Source: Limimaricola soesokkakensis (GTDB taxonomy: Bacteria; Pseudomonadota; Alphaproteobacteria; Rhodobacterales; Rhodobacteraceae). From it: a DNA stretch of 64,000 nt. Below the pieces are notes generated by a model. That model was not told the origin of the DNA, ran no database searches, and worked only from the letters and a program-made list of their open reading frames with translations. Of the stretch, positions 12,481 through 21,850 are shown in pieces; position 1 is the first letter of the stretch; each line of letters starts with the position of its first letter. A program made the position numbers and the translations under genes. The stretch spans positions 248,001-312,000 of the forward strand of contig NZ_FWFY01000002.1 in the NCBI RefSeq assembly GCF_900172345.1. The letters are read 5' to 3'.

Positions 12481-13127
12481 GACCTGTCCCCGACCTGCCT
12501 TCATCGTCACCCGGGCGCGCCCGCCGCGCCCGGCCTTGCCATCCACATCCGGGCACAGGCAGTGCGGTCGCCGGCGCGCATGCGCCGACGCTGTTCCGCA
12601 CCGGACTGACCTAACCTCCGGACCCGAACGGGAGCGGCCAAGGCCGCCGACCCGCTATCGCAGTTCGGCCCGGGATCGGGACATGACGGCATGTGACGCC
12701 CGCCGGATGGCGGTCGCAATGCAGACAAGCGCGGGACGGCCAATGGCACGGCCGAGGCCGTGCACCCGTCACGCTCCAGAGAGCAGGCACCCCGTTCGCG
12801 GTCCCGATCTGATCGGCCGTGCAGCTGGCCTTCGGACCACCGTGGTGCCGACTCGTCCATGTTCCCCCAGGAACGATGTGAATCGCATGGGCAAGTTAGC
12901 CGCTGGCTTTGGAGGTCATCAACCGAACAACGCGCTTGACGACGGACTCCGCTGAATCGAATCCGCGCCGATTTCACCGGTCCCCTGAATCCTAAGGGCC
13001 GCGCGCAAGAGCCGTGCGAGGCCGCCACAGCACGTTCCGGACGGCCCCGATATCCTAAGGGATCAACTTGACAGCGAGGTGACGCCAAACCCCGCGATTC
13101 TTTCGCAACGGCAGCAAATCGACAATG
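12481..13127. other. Non-coding region upstream of dnaA with clustered GANTC sites
   Basis: No convincing gene is seen in these ~650 bases. Seven GANTC sites (CcrM-type methylation targets) lie at 12850, 12880, 12945, 12954, 12959, 12987 and 13096, six of them within 142 bases. The 10-mer ATCCTAAGGG occurs twice, at 12989-12998 and 13052-13061. No TTATCCACA-like DnaA box was found. The dnaA promoter presumably lies here; the rpsT terminator closes the right side. Confidence 0.7.
12893..12922 (-). promoter_or_regulatory. Possible dnaA promoter
   Basis: On the minus strand TTGATG is followed after 18 bases by TAACTT, a loose match to sigma-70 -35/-10 elements, about 410 bases before the dnaA start. 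GANTC sites at 12880 and 12945 flank it. The match is weak and the distance long, so this is only a candidate. Confidence 0.25.
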
Positions 13128-13156
13128 AAAAAGGGGCGCCCCTTTCGGGGCACCCC
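13128..13156 (-). terminator. Intrinsic terminator of rpsT
   Basis: On the minus strand GGGGTGCCCC, a GAAA loop and GGGGCGCCCC form a 10-bp stem (one G-U pair), followed by TTTTT. It begins 28 bases after the rpsT stop. Confidence 0.9.
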
Positions 13157-13184
13157 TCTGAATTCGTTTGCCTTTGCGGCAAGA

Positions 13185-13451
13185 TCAGGCGGCGAGCGCC
13201 TTCACACGCGACGACAGGCGCGACATCTTGCGGGCGGCCGTGTTCTTGTGAACGACACCCTTGGTGACGCCGCGCATCAGCTCGGGCTGAGCTTCGCGCA
13301 GGGCGGCCTGAGCGGCGTCCTGCTGGCCGGAGGCGATCGCCTCCTCGACCTTGCGCAGGAAGGTACGAATGCGCGACCGGCGCATCTTGTTGATCGCGAA
13401 GCGGCGCTCGTTCTGGCGAGCGCGCTTCTTGGACTGGGGCGTGTTGGCCAT
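13185..13451 (-). CDS. rpsT: 30S ribosomal protein S20
   Basis: An 88-residue, strongly basic protein beginning [17 protein letters not shown], the S20 signature, and ending in the usual Ala-rich helix. S20 binds 16S rRNA early in 30S assembly. I use the conserved MANTPQS start; an upstream ATG five codons earlier would add MDSRH. It is a single gene closed by a strong intrinsic terminator. Placement between dnaA and mutM is common in Rhodobacterales. Confidence 0.97.
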   Translation of the reverse strand: MANTPQSKKRARQNERRFAINKMRRSRIRTFLRKVEEAIASGQQDAAQAALREAQPELMRGVTKGVVHKNTAARKMSRLSSRVKALAA

Positions 13452-13547
13452 GTGTCGAGAATCCACTTGCGGGGTAACTGTTCTGAAGCCGCGTCTCTAA
13501 GCCCGAGTCGGCCGCTAGTCAACCTGTCGCGCCGCCTTTTCCACAGC

Positions 13548-14324
13548 TCAGCGGTCGCGGTATTGCGGTTCGCGCTTCTCGCGGAAGGCGGCCATGCCCT
13601 CGGCCTGGTCCTCGGTCGAGAACAGCGCCTCGAACAGACGTCGCTCATAGGCCAGCCCCTCGGTCAGCGGCAGCTCCTGGCTGCGGTTCACCGCGTCCTT
13701 GATCGCGAGCACCGAGACCTGGCTCTTCTCGGCGATCTTCGTCGCCGCCGCGCGCGCCTCCTGTTCGAGCTGGCGCGCCGGCACGACGCGGCTGACCAGC
13801 CCGGCGCGCTCGGCCTCCTCGGCCGACATGAAGCGGCCCGTGAGGTGCATGTCCATCGCCTTGGGCTTGCCCACCGCGCGGGTAAGCCGCTGGCTGCCGC
13901 CCATCCCCGCCATGATCCCGAGATTGACCTCCGGCTGCCCGAACTTGGCGGTGTCGGCGGCGATGATGATGTCGCAGGCCATCGCCAGCTCGCAGCCGCC
14001 GCCCAGCGCGTAGCCCGCCACCGCCGCGATGATCGGTTTGCGAATCCGCGCCAGCCGCGCCATGTCGCCGGCATAGAGCGCGCGGCGGTACATCTCGACG
14101 AAAGACAGATCGGCCATCTCGGCCACGTCGGCGCCTGCCGCAAAGGCCTTGTCCGAGCCGGTCAGCACGATGCAGCGCACCTTGTCGGAGCGGTCGGCCT
14201 CCTCGAGCGCGCCGACCAGCTCGCGCAACAGCACCGAGTTGATGGCATTCATCGCCTGCGGGCGGTTGAGCGTGATGGTGGCGATGTCGTCCTCGGTTTC
14301 GACGAGGATGGTGGTATAGGCCAT
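13548..14324 (-). CDS. Enoyl-CoA hydratase
   Basis: A 258-residue crotonase-fold enzyme that adds water to trans-2-enoyl-CoA in fatty-acid beta-oxidation. Oxyanion-hole segments are visible: [13 protein letters not shown] near residue 60 and [16 protein letters not shown] near 100. The two catalytic glutamates of hydratases correspond to the E of GGGCELA and the E of [12 protein letters not shown]. It lies 54 bases downstream of mutM on the same strand, a pairing common in this order. It may be short-chain specific, as for FadB1/EchA-type enzymes. Confidence 0.92.
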   Translation of the reverse strand: MAYTTILVETEDDIATITLNRPQAMNAINSVLLRELVGALEEADRSDKVRCIVLTGSDKAFAAGADVAEMADLSFVEMYRRALYAGDMARLARIRKPIIAAVAGYALGGGCELAMACDIIIAADTAKFGQPEVNLGIMAGMGGSQRLTRAVGKPKAMDMHLTGRFMSAEEAERAGLVSRVVPARQLEQEARAAATKIAEKSQVSVLAIKDAVNRSQELPLTEGLAYERRLFEALFSTEDQAEGMAAFREKREPQYRDR

Positions 14325-14378
14325 GGCTGTCTCCGGCTGCTTTCGCGAAACCTGACCCGCCCCGCTCCGGCGATCAAG

Positions 14379-15230
14379 TCACCTCTGGCAGCGCGCGCAC
14401 AGGAAGGTCGAACGCCCGGACTGCACGATCCGGTCCACCCGACCGTCGCAGCCCGCGGTCGGACAGGCCGCGCCCTCGCGGTCATAGACCCTGAAGCCGT
14501 GCTGGAAATAGCCCATCGCGCCATCGGCCTGCCTGTAATCCTTGAGCGAGGAGCCCCCGGAGATGATCGCCTCTTCCAGCACCACCCGGATCAGCGGCAC
14601 CAGCGAGGCGACCCGCGCCGCCGAGATCCGCCCGGCCTTGCGGCGCGGATCGATGCCGGCGCGGTGCAGCACTTCGCAGACATAGATGTTGCCAAGCCCG
14701 GCCACCACGCGCTGGTCGAGAAGCGCGGTCTTGATCGGCACCATCCGCCCCTTGAGCCGCTCCACGAGATAGGCCTCGTCGAAGCGGTTGCCCAACGGCT
14801 CCGGCCCGATCTCGCGCAAAAGCCAGTGCGCCTCGACCGCCTCTGTTGCGGCCAGATCCATCGCCCCGAAGCGGCGCGCGTCGTTGAAGGTCACCCGCGC
14901 GCCATTGGCCATGTCGAACACCACGTGGTCGTGCTTTTCCGGCGCGGGATGTTGATGATGGAAATTACCGAGCTTCATGCCCGACACGGTCATCCGCCCC
15001 GACATGCCCAGATGCACGATCAGCGTCTCGCCGCCCGACAGGTCCGCGAGGATGTATTTCGACCGCCGCCGCAGCCGCTCGACCCGCTGCCCCGAAAGTC
15101 GCTCGGCCATGCGTTCTGGAAACGGCCAGCGCAGGTCGGGGCGGTTCACATGGGCGGTCTCGATCACCACCCCCTCCATCGCGGGGGCAAGCCCGCGACG
15201 AACCGTCTCGACCTCTGGCAATTCGGGCAT
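14379..15230 (-). CDS. mutM: Formamidopyrimidine-DNA glycosylase
   Basis: A 283-residue base-excision repair enzyme that removes 8-oxoguanine and FaPy and nicks the abasic site. The N-terminus [14 protein letters not shown] provides catalytic Pro (P2 in the precursor) and E3. A helix-two-turn-helix follows ([18 protein letters not shown]), and a C-terminal four-cysteine zinc finger is present: CPTAGC near the end and CARCQR as the last residues. Length is normal. It is divergent from ubiE with about 81 bases between. Confidence 0.97.
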   Translation of the reverse strand: MPELPEVETVRRGLAPAMEGVVIETAHVNRPDLRWPFPERMAERLSGQRVERLRRRSKYILADLSGGETLIVHLGMSGRMTVSGMKLGNFHHQHPAPEKHDHVVFDMANGARVTFNDARRFGAMDLAATEAVEAHWLLREIGPEPLGNRFDEAYLVERLKGRMVPIKTALLDQRVVAGLGNIYVCEVLHRAGIDPRRKAGRISAARVASLVPLIRVVLEEAIISGGSSLKDYRQADGAMGYFQHGFRVYDREGAACPTAGCDGRVDRIVQSGRSTFLCARCQR

Positions 15231-15311
15231 GGGTTCTTTCTTTCGGCTGTCGCGGCCTATATGCCGCCACTGAGCCCTATCAAGGCATCACGGCGGCACG
15301 GGACAAGACCC

Positions 15312-16058
15312 TTGAGCGACGACCAGACCACGCATTTCGGCTACCAGACGGTGCCCGAGGACGAGAAGGCAGGCCGCGTGCGCGGGGTCTTTACCTCCGT
15401 CGCCTCGCGTTACGACGTGATGAACGACGTGATGAGCGTCGGCATCCATCGGCTCTGGAAGGACGCGATGATGGACTGGCTGGCACCGCGTCCGGGCCAG
15501 AAGCTTCTCGACGTGGCCGGCGGCACCGGCGACGTGTCGTTCCGCTTCCTCGGCCGCGCCGGGCATGGCCATGCCACGGTCTGCGACCTCACCGAATCCA
15601 TGCTGGTCGAGGGCCGCAAGCGGGCCGAGGCCGAGCGGCTGGGCGACAGCCTCAACTGGGTGGTGGGCGACGCAATGGCGCTGCCCTTCCCCGACAACAG
15701 CTTCGACGTCTACACGATCAGCTTCGGCATCAGGAACGTCACCCGGCCGCAGAAGGCGCTCGACGAGGCGTTCCGGGTGCTGCGCCCCGGCGGCCGTCTG
15801 ATGGTGCTGGAGTTCAGTCAGATCCCCAACGAGATGATGCAGAAGGTCTACGACCTCTACAGCTTCAACATCATTCCTGCGATGGGCCAGCTGATCGCGA
15901 ACGACCGCGACAGCTACCAGTATCTGGTGGAATCGATCCGCCGCTTCCCGGACCAGGAAACCTTTCTCGGCATGGTCGAGGCGGCGGGTTTCGAGCAGGC
16001 GAAGTACCGTAACCTGAGCATGGGCATCGCCTGCCTGCATTCGGGGTGGAAGCTCTGA
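15312..16058 (+). CDS. ubiE: Demethylmenaquinone/2-methoxy-polyprenylbenzoquinol C-methyltransferase
   Basis: A 248-residue class I SAM methyltransferase acting in ubiquinone biosynthesis. Motif I is [16 protein letters not shown], and the UbiE signatures [17 protein letters not shown] and [13 protein letters not shown] are present. The likely start is TTG at 15312 ([11 protein letters not shown]); no ATG lies closer to the conserved region and the ribosome site is weak. The stop overlaps the start of ubiB by 13 bases, so the two quinone genes are coupled. Confidence 0.95.
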   Translation: MSDDQTTHFGYQTVPEDEKAGRVRGVFTSVASRYDVMNDVMSVGIHRLWKDAMMDWLAPRPGQKLLDVAGGTGDVSFRFLGRAGHGHATVCDLTESMLVEGRKRAEAERLGDSLNWVVGDAMALPFPDNSFDVYTISFGIRNVTRPQKALDEAFRVLRPGGRLMVLEFSQIPNEMMQKVYDLYSFNIIPAMGQLIANDRDSYQYLVESIRRFPDQETFLGMVEAAGFEQAKYRNLSMGIACLHSGWKL

Positions 16059-17581
16059 GGGGCCCGCACAACCTGATCCGGCTGATCCGCACCGGCGCTA
16101 CTTTCGAGCGCACCGGCGCGATGGCCGTGGTGCTCGACGCGATGGACGCGCCGCGCCCGCTGCGGCTGGCGATCCGGCTCTTCGCCGCGCCGTTCCGCTG
16201 GCTTGGCTACGAGGGCGACCCTGAGATGCCCGCCGCCACTCGCGCGATCACCGCGCTCGGTCCCGCCTATATCAAGTTCGGCCAGATCCTCTCGACCCGG
16301 CCCGACGTGGTGGGCGACGAGCTCGCGGTGCAGCTGCGGGTGCTGCAGGACCGGCTCGCCCCCTTCCCCACCGCGCAGGCCAAGCGGGCGATCGCAATCG
16401 AGCTGGGCCAGCCGGTCGATCAGCTCTTCTCGGAGTTCTCCGAGCCCGTCGCCGCGGCCTCTATCGCCCAGGTACACCGGGCGCGCCTCGCCGAGACCGG
16501 CGAGACCGTCGCGGTCAAGGTGCTGCGCCCCGGCATCGAAAAGGCGTTTCGCCGCGACATCGAGGCGTTCTACTTCGCGGCCCGGGTGATCGAGCGGCTG
16601 TCGCCCGCCTCGCGCCGGCTGCGTCCCGTGGAGGTGATCGCGCATTTCGAGAGCGTGGTGCTGGGCGAGCTGGACCTGCGGCTCGAGGCCGCGGCCGCGG
16701 CCGAGTTCGCCGCCAACACCGCCAAGGACGAGGGCTTCGCCGTGCCGACGCTGCGCTGGCACCTCTCGGGGCGGCGGGTCATGACGATGGGCTGGGTCGA
16801 CGGCATCGGCGCGGCCGAGGTGGCCGAGATCGACGCCGCCGGTCACGACCGCAAGCGCCTCGCCGCCCGGGTTCTGCAGCTGTTCCTCGCCCATGCGCTG
16901 CGCGACGGCTATTTCCATGGCGACATGCATCAGGGCAATCTCAAGGTCGGCCCCGACGGCACGCTGATCGCGCTCGATTTCGGGATCATGGGGCGGATCG
17001 ACGAATACACTCGCCGGGTCTATGCCGAGATCATCTTCGGCTTCATCCGCAAGGACTACAAGCGCGTCGCCGAGGTGCATTTCGAGGCGGGCTACGTCCC
17101 CGCCGACCGGGACGTCGATGCCTTCGCCTCGGCCCTGCGCGCCGTCGGCGAGCCGATCTTCGGCATGGACGCCTCGCGGATCTCGATGGCGCGTCTGCTC
17201 AACTACCTGTTCGAGGTGACCGAACGCTTCGGCATGCAGACCCGCACCGAGTTGATCCTTTTGCAGCGCACCATGGTGGTGGTCGAGGGCGTGGCGCGTA
17301 CGCTCGACCCGCATATCAACATCTGGGAGGCCTCGCGCCCGGTGGTCGAGGATTACATTCGCGAAAGCATCGGCCCCAAGGCCGTGGCCCGCGATCTCGG
17401 CCGCACGATACAGGTGCTGTCGCGCTTCGGTCCGCGGCTGCCCGCGATGGCCGAGGCGGCGCTGGTCCGGCAGAGCCACCCCGAGCCGAAAGAGCGGCGG
17501 CGCGAGTTGCCGCCGCTTGGCTGGATCGCCGTCGGCGCGGCGCTGACGGCGGCGGCGGGCTGGGTCGCCTCGCTGGTCTAG
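16046..17581 (+). CDS. ubiB: Ubiquinone biosynthesis accessory protein UbiB (atypical kinase/ATPase)
   Basis: A 511-residue UbiB/ADCK-family protein starting with GTG inside the end of ubiE. Family motifs: [15 protein letters not shown] (KxGQ), [11 protein letters not shown], the catalytic-loop-like [11 protein letters not shown] and ALDFGIMG. A hydrophobic C-terminal segment ([19 protein letters not shown]) is a membrane anchor. UbiB supports early ubiquinone synthesis steps, possibly by extracting lipid precursors. Its TAG stop shares the CTAG tetramer with the stop of the convergent flgD. Confidence 0.96.
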   Translation: MEALRGPHNLIRLIRTGATFERTGAMAVVLDAMDAPRPLRLAIRLFAAPFRWLGYEGDPEMPAATRAITALGPAYIKFGQILSTRPDVVGDELAVQLRVLQDRLAPFPTAQAKRAIAIELGQPVDQLFSEFSEPVAAASIAQVHRARLAETGETVAVKVLRPGIEKAFRRDIEAFYFAARVIERLSPASRRLRPVEVIAHFESVVLGELDLRLEAAAAAEFAANTAKDEGFAVPTLRWHLSGRRVMTMGWVDGIGAAEVAEIDAAGHDRKRLAARVLQLFLAHALRDGYFHGDMHQGNLKVGPDGTLIALDFGIMGRIDEYTRRVYAEIIFGFIRKDYKRVAEVHFEAGYVPADRDVDAFASALRAVGEPIFGMDASRISMARLLNYLFEVTERFGMQTRTELILLQRTMVVVEGVARTLDPHINIWEASRPVVEDYIRESIGPKAVARDLGRTIQVLSRFGPRLPAMAEAALVRQSHPEPKERRRELPPLGWIAVGAALTAAAGWVASLV

Positions 17582-18240
17582 AAGGCCTCTCGCAGCGCCG
17601 TGACCTGCGCCACAGGCACCAGCCCCCCGCCATCGAGCAGCAGCATCACGCCCCCGGCCTCGAGCCGAGCCTCGCGCACGCGGCCATAGGTTTCGACCAC
17701 GTCGCGGCCGATCTCTTCCTCTCCGGACAGGCTGGCGATGGCAAGGCCGTAGTCACCGGCCGGCAGCGGCATGCCTCGCGCATCCGTACCGGCCCACTGA
17801 AAGGATTGCGGGCCGGGCGGGACCTCGTGGCGCATCACCTCGCGGCCTGCGGCATCGCTCACCACCAGCAGACCGGCCTCCGCCCCCGGCCGGGTTTCGA
17901 AGCCGATATCCAGGGGCGCGCCGTCGAATGTGGCGGGCAGCGGGGCGCGTACCTCACGCCCGACCCAGACCGCGACCTGCGACAGCTCCCCCTGCCCCTG
18001 GCTTTCCGACAGCGCCGCCAGCAGCTCGTTCGTCCGCACCTGCTGTTCGACTCCCGAAAAGGTCGCGAGCTGCACCGCGTAGTCGGCGGACTCCATCGGT
18101 TCGAGCGGATCCTGATTGCGGATCTGCGCCGTCAGCATCTTCAGGAACATCTGGAAATCCGCGGCATCGGTAAGGCCGGGGCGGCCTTCGGCCCGAACGG
18201 GCGCCGGCAACTGGGCGGTGGCATCTGGTATCAGGGTCAT
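17578..18240 (-). CDS. flgD: Flagellar hook-capping protein FlgD
   Basis: A 220-residue protein. FQMFLKMLTAQIRNQDPLEPMESADYAVQLATFSGVEQQ is the FlgD N-terminal signature, here spread over residues 29-67. A FlgD Ig-like/TLR hook-scaffold region follows (FQWAGTDARGMPLPAGDYGL). It caps the growing hook and guides FlgE assembly. It follows fliK by 11 bases, so they form one operon. The FlgE gene nearby is damaged, so the function of this protein in this strain is doubtful. Confidence 0.93.
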   Translation of the reverse strand: MTLIPDATAQLPAPVRAEGRPGLTDAADFQMFLKMLTAQIRNQDPLEPMESADYAVQLATFSGVEQQVRTNELLAALSESQGQGELSQVAVWVGREVRAPLPATFDGAPLDIGFETRPGAEAGLLVVSDAAGREVMRHEVPPGPQSFQWAGTDARGMPLPAGDYGLAIASLSGEEEIGRDVVETYGRVREARLEAGGVMLLLDGGGLVPVAQVTALREAF

Positions 18241-18251
18241 GTCGGCCTTTC

Positions 18252-19430
18252 CTAGAGACGGAGATCGAGGCCCGTGAGGGGCGCTTCCACTGAAGGGTGG
18301 GGGATTGCGGCGCTTGGCCCCTCTCCCGGCGGCAAGGGGTCCTGGTGATCCAGGCCGCCCTTTTTCCGCGGCGGCGTCCCATCGCCCCCCCGTCCGTCCT
18401 CGAAGCCGAGGCTGACGGAACGGTAGCCCAGCGCGCGAAGCTCCCCGGCAAGCTCCTGCAGGTGCCGCCGGATCAGCTCGGTCGTGTCGCCGCGTTCAGC
18501 AGCTATGATCAGGGTGATCCGGTCGCCCTCGGTATGGATCTGCATCGCCACGCGGCCCAGTTCCTCCGGGTCGAGCCTCAAGTCGACCCGCCCTCCCGCC
18601 ATGGCGCTGATCTGAGCGGTCTGTTGTGCCATCTGCTGCGCCACCGAACGCGGCGTCGTCGCAATCCGCATCTCTTCGGGTGCCCCCTGGCTCCGATCCG
18701 CCGGGACCAGCGCGCCCCAACCCTCCGGTCCCGGCACGTCGGCGTTGCCGGGTGCCGAAGGATCGGGGGCCACCGGCCCCGGGGAGGAATCCCCCGCCAA
18801 AGCAGAAATTCTTCGGACCGCCACCGTAGCCTCCTTTGCCCCGGCCACGTCAGTCCTGTCGCTATCTCCTAACTGCGCGGCGGGAAGCGAGGCGTGGTTC
18901 GTTGGGGCAGTTCTGCTTCGTATCCCAGCCCTCTCCGTTACCAAGCTGCCTCGGGCTGGCCCTTCAAAGTGCGGCACCAGTCCCGCTTCCCCGACTGCGC
19001 TAGCACGATGGGCAGAATCCATCGCTGAGACCAACCGCGTTCCGGATATTGCCAAACCAGCCGCGCTTCGGCCGTTCGGCCTCTGCATCGCATCCGCTTC
19101 AAAATCCGGAGCCCCCGCCTCAGCAGGTTCCGAACCGACTCGCCCAAGCTCGGCGGCGGGGGGAATGGGGCTGGACCCCCAACCCGAGGGGCCTGCCTTC
19201 TTCGCGGTTGGGGCAGGTTTCGCCGAACGGGGTGCCGGAACCGCGAGTACCGGTTCTTCCACCTCTTCGGTTTCCTCGCGCCTCGCCTCGACCCCGCCCT
19301 CCCGAGTTCCGTTTCGTCCTTCGCCTCCCTCCGAAACCAGCGCCGCGAAACCCTTCCCGCCCGTCGAAGCGGCCATCACTCCCCGCGGCGGGATGGGCCT
19401 ATTGCCCGGACCAAGAAGCGGGTCGAACAT
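18252..19430 (-). CDS. fliK: Flagellar hook-length control protein FliK
   Basis: A 392-residue protein with a long, low-complexity N-terminus rich in Ala, Pro, Glu and Ser (the ruler part) and a conserved C-terminal domain near residues 285-355 (VDLRLDPEELGRVAMQI and LIRRHLQELAGELRALGY). FliK measures hook length and switches export from hook to filament proteins. The start at 19430 has AAGGGA 8 bases upstream; ATG 19376 is an alternative. It is divergent from flgJ. Confidence 0.88.
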   Translation of the reverse strand: MFDPLLGPGNRPIPPRGVMAASTGGKGFAALVSEGGEGRNGTREGGVEARREETEEVEEPVLAVPAPRSAKPAPTAKKAGPSGWGSSPIPPAAELGRVGSEPAEAGAPDFEADAMQRPNGRSAAGLAISGTRLVSAMDSAHRASAVGEAGLVPHFEGPARGSLVTERAGIRSRTAPTNHASLPAAQLGDSDRTDVAGAKEATVAVRRISALAGDSSPGPVAPDPSAPGNADVPGPEGWGALVPADRSQGAPEEMRIATTPRSVAQQMAQQTAQISAMAGGRVDLRLDPEELGRVAMQIHTEGDRITLIIAAERGDTTELIRRHLQELAGELRALGYRSVSLGFEDGRGGDGTPPRKKGGLDHQDPLPPGEGPSAAIPHPSVEAPLTGLDLRL

Positions 19431-19542
19431 GCGGCGTCCCTTCGACGTGTCGGCTTGGATGCAGCATGGCCGGAAAGGCTTACCGTATCTTTACCGGGTG
19501 ACGGAATGATCGAGGCCGATCCCTGTGGAGAAGAGATTTGCC

Positions 19543-19836
19543 ATGATTCCCCAGACCTCCCTCTCACCGCCGTCGGCAGGACCGTCCGTGCATGACATCA
19601 GGCCAGCCGCCCCTGACCCGCTCTGGCGCGCGGCCCAGGCGCTCGAGGCCGGGTTCCTGTCGGAACTCCTGCGCCTCTCGGATCCCGGCACCCCCGATGC
19701 GGGCTTTGGCGGGGGCCCGGGCGAAGCTCAGTTCCGGTCTTTCCTGATCGAGGCTCAGGGCGAGCGCATCACTGCCGCCGGCGGCATCGGGCTGGCCCGG
19801 AAACTCTACGCCGCCATGGGCGGGCCGGATCGATGA
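19543..19836 (+). CDS. flgJ: FlgJ-like rod-binding protein
   Basis: A 97-residue protein with only the rod-binding domain (LWRAAQALEAGFLSELLRLS, then AQFRSFLIEAQGERITAAGGIGLARKLYAAM); it lacks the muramidase domain of the enterobacterial protein, as usual in alphaproteobacteria. It probably caps the rod during assembly. GTG at 19525 is an alternative start. Its stop overlaps the flgN-like start by 4 bases. Confidence 0.8.
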   Translation: MIPQTSLSPPSAGPSVHDIRPAAPDPLWRAAQALEAGFLSELLRLSDPGTPDAGFGGGPGEAQFRSFLIEAQGERITAAGGIGLARKLYAAMGGPDR

Positions 19837-20177
19837 AGCCTCCCCTGACGGACCGGTTGGCCGAACTGCTGGCGACCGAGCGCACGGCACTCCTGTCAGG
19901 GCGCCTGGCGGATCTTGGCCCGATGCTCGACACCAAGACAGCTCTCGTAGAAGCGTTGTCGACGCAATCGCAGAACCGGGGCGCGCTCGCCGCTATCGAA
20001 GCGGATCTGGCCCGCAACGCCCGTCTCTACGAGGCGGCGTTGGCGGGCCTGCGCGAGGGAGAGGCCCGGGCGGCCGCGCTGCGCCGTGTCGAGGGCGGCT
20101 TCGCCACTTATGACCGCAACGGCCGGCCCCGCCCCGCCGCGACGGCCGCCGCACCGGCGCTGCGGCGCGGGGCCTGA
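19833..20177 (+). CDS. FlgN-like flagellar export chaperone
   Basis: A 114-residue, helical protein (DRLAELLATERTALLSGRLA, then LVEALSTQSQNRGALAAIEA) with the size and heptad pattern of FlgN-type chaperones, which hold hook-filament junction proteins FlgK and FlgL before export. The identification rests on length, helical pattern and the coupled flgJ gene. The FlgK and FlgL partners are not in this window. Confidence 0.6.
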   Translation: MKPPLTDRLAELLATERTALLSGRLADLGPMLDTKTALVEALSTQSQNRGALAAIEADLARNARLYEAALAGLREGEARAAALRRVEGGFATYDRNGRPRPAATAAAPALRRGA

Positions 20178-20216
20178 ACGGTTCGAGTCGAATGCCCCGC
20201 ATTCGGGCCCCGCACA

Positions 20217-20231
20217 TTAGGACCCGCTTAA
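20217..20231 (+). promoter_or_regulatory. CtrA-like box upstream of fliC
   Basis: TTAG-N7-TTAA (N7 = GACCCGC), one base from the CtrA consensus TTAA-N7-TTAA, 168 bases before the flagellin ATG. The same pattern occurs upstream of flgE. CtrA is a known activator of flagellar genes in Rhodobacterales; binding here is inferred. Confidence 0.4.
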
Positions 20232-20310
20232 GCCCGGCTTGCGACAAGAAAGCCGTCACCGGATCAGCCGGCGACAGATGGCGGCGGGATACGACCCGGT
20301 CCGCGCGACG

Positions 20311-21792
20311 TCAGAATGGCCGTCCGAATGTCCGCGCCCGGCGCGGGCCTGCATTGAAACCCGGCGCGCGATGGCCGCCGAGCTTTGGGACCATACATAT
20401 GTCCAGCATTCTGACCAATAACGGCGCGATGGTCGCGCTACAGACCCTCAAGGGGATCAATTCGAGCCTCTCCAAGACCCAGACCGAGATCTCGACCGGC
20501 AAATCGGTCTCCTCGGCGAAGGACAATTCGACGGTCTGGATGACCTTGGCATTGGTCGAATAGGCGCGCTGGGTCTGGATCAGCTGGGTCAGCTCGGACG
20601 CGACGTCGACGGTCGATTCCTCGCGCGCGAAGCCGACGATGTCACCGGTGGGGCCGTCGCCCGCGTTCCACAACAGCATGTCGCCGCTGTCGCGGGTCAA
20701 GGTGTAGGACTGGCCGTCATGGGTTTCGAGCCCGTTGGGGTTGGGCACGTCGACGAGCGGCACCTGATAGATGCGGCGGCTCGCGCCATTGTCGTAATAT
20801 GCATGGACGAATCCGCCGGGATCGACCTCGACGGAGGTCATGTTGCCGGTGGCCGCGCCGTCGCGGCTGATCGTCAGGGGCGAGAACAGCGCCGCGAGCT
20901 GCGACAGCCCGCCGGACACGTCTCCCGCGCCGATATTCACCGAGATCGGTCCGCCCGCCACCTCGATCTCGAAGGCGCCGGTTTCGGGATCGTAGTCGCC
21001 GCCCTGCGTCGCCGTGACAGAGAGAAGCGCCCCGCCCGCCTCGCGGCTGTCCTCGAAGGTAAGGGTGTATTCGCCCACCAGCGTGTCGCCGGCGGCGCCG
21101 TCGGTGATCTGCATCACCCATTCGTTCGTCGGCGCGCCGCCCGCCGCCGGCAGGCTCGGCGTGAAGGTCAGGCCGAGCTGCTGCGTGGTGCCGAGATTGT
21201 CGTAGTATTCGACCGTCAGCTCCTCGGGCAGACCTTCGGCGCCCTCCTGCGTCGAGGTGGCGGGCAGGTTGATCGCGAGCGTCACCTCGGTGGTGGGAAT
21301 GCCCGAGAGCTGCCCGGCGGGCACGCGCACCGGCTGCAGCCCGCCGATCGTGTCGCGTGGAAAGGTGCCGATCGACCCGTCGAGCCCGGCGGGCCAGCCC
21401 AGCAGCGTCTGCCCGTCCGGCGTGCGCAGGTAGCCCTCTTCGTCGGCGCGGAACGAGCCGGTGGTGGCGAGCCGGAAGTCCGCATCGTCGCCGCCGATGA
21501 TCGCGGTGGCGCTGACCGGCAGGAAGCCGCGGCCGCGCACCGCGAGATCGGTGGGGTTCGAGGTCGAGGACAGCGCACCGCTTTCGTCGACCAGCCGCTG
21601 CGACGTGGTCGCGACCCCGCCTGCCACGTAGCGGCCCGGGCCGCTGCCCATCATCAGCGAATGGAAATCGGTAGTGGCCCGGCGATAGCCGAATGTGGCC
21701 GAGTTGGCGATGTTGTCGGAGATCGTCGCCAACCGGTGGGCATTGGCCGCGAGGCCGGAAACGCCGGCGCTGAGAGAGGAGGAGATCGTCAT
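20311..21792 (-). pseudogene. flgE: Flagellar hook protein FlgE, C-terminus replaced
   Basis: The first ~417 residues are an ordinary hook protein: MTISSSLSAGVSGLAANAHR, ISDNIANSATFGYRR and RGRGFLPVS at the start, and AYSTNAKVIQTV near the end. At that point a normal FlgE would have only about 15-20 further residues forming the D0 helix. Instead the frame runs antisense through the flagellin 5' end and its leader to a stop at 20311, giving a foreign tail of ~76 residues. Authentic sequence ends near 20540. The D0 C-terminal helix packs the hook, so the chimeric protein is unlikely to polymerise. Divergence or assembly error cannot be separated from sequence alone. Confidence 0.9.
20399..20563 (+). 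pseudogene. fliC: Flagellin, first ~47 codons only
   Basis: MSSILTNNGAMVALQTLKGI and EISTGKSVSSAKDNS are the N-terminal D0 region of alphaproteobacterial flagellins. After codon 47 (W47) the sequence turns into the reverse complement of the flgE 3' end and stops at 20561-20563, leaving a 54-codon frame. Normal flagellins need both N- and C-terminal helices, so this is non-functional. The shared 12-mer TCGACGGTCTGG at 20528-20539 fits both genes, suggesting a join at microhomology. Confidence 0.92.
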
Positions 21793-21850
21793 GGTGACCT
21801 TTCCGGTGAAACGGGTGGAGCCTGTCCCTTTCCGACCTACAGCGCCGGGC

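Noticed and set aside
11200-12609. 469-residue plus-strand frame opposite dnaA
   Set aside because: His/Glu/Gly-rich antisense reading of DnaA without own motifs.
12481-13127. dnaA upstream region as the replication origin
   Set aside because: No DnaA boxes were found, and the hemJ-maf gap has boxes, strand divergence and nearby parS.
13125-15311. Long plus-strand frame upstream of ubiE
   Set aside because: It lies opposite rpsT, enoyl-CoA hydratase and mutM, which have strong motifs; only the ubiE part is real.
20176-20196. tRNA T-arm-like GGTTCGAGTC
   Set aside because: The flanking five-base stem does not pair and no acceptor or anticodon arm is present.
20311-20545. FlgE tail as a genuine fusion protein
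   Set aside because: The added tail is the antisense of the flagellin 5' end and leader, so it is an accident of the junction.
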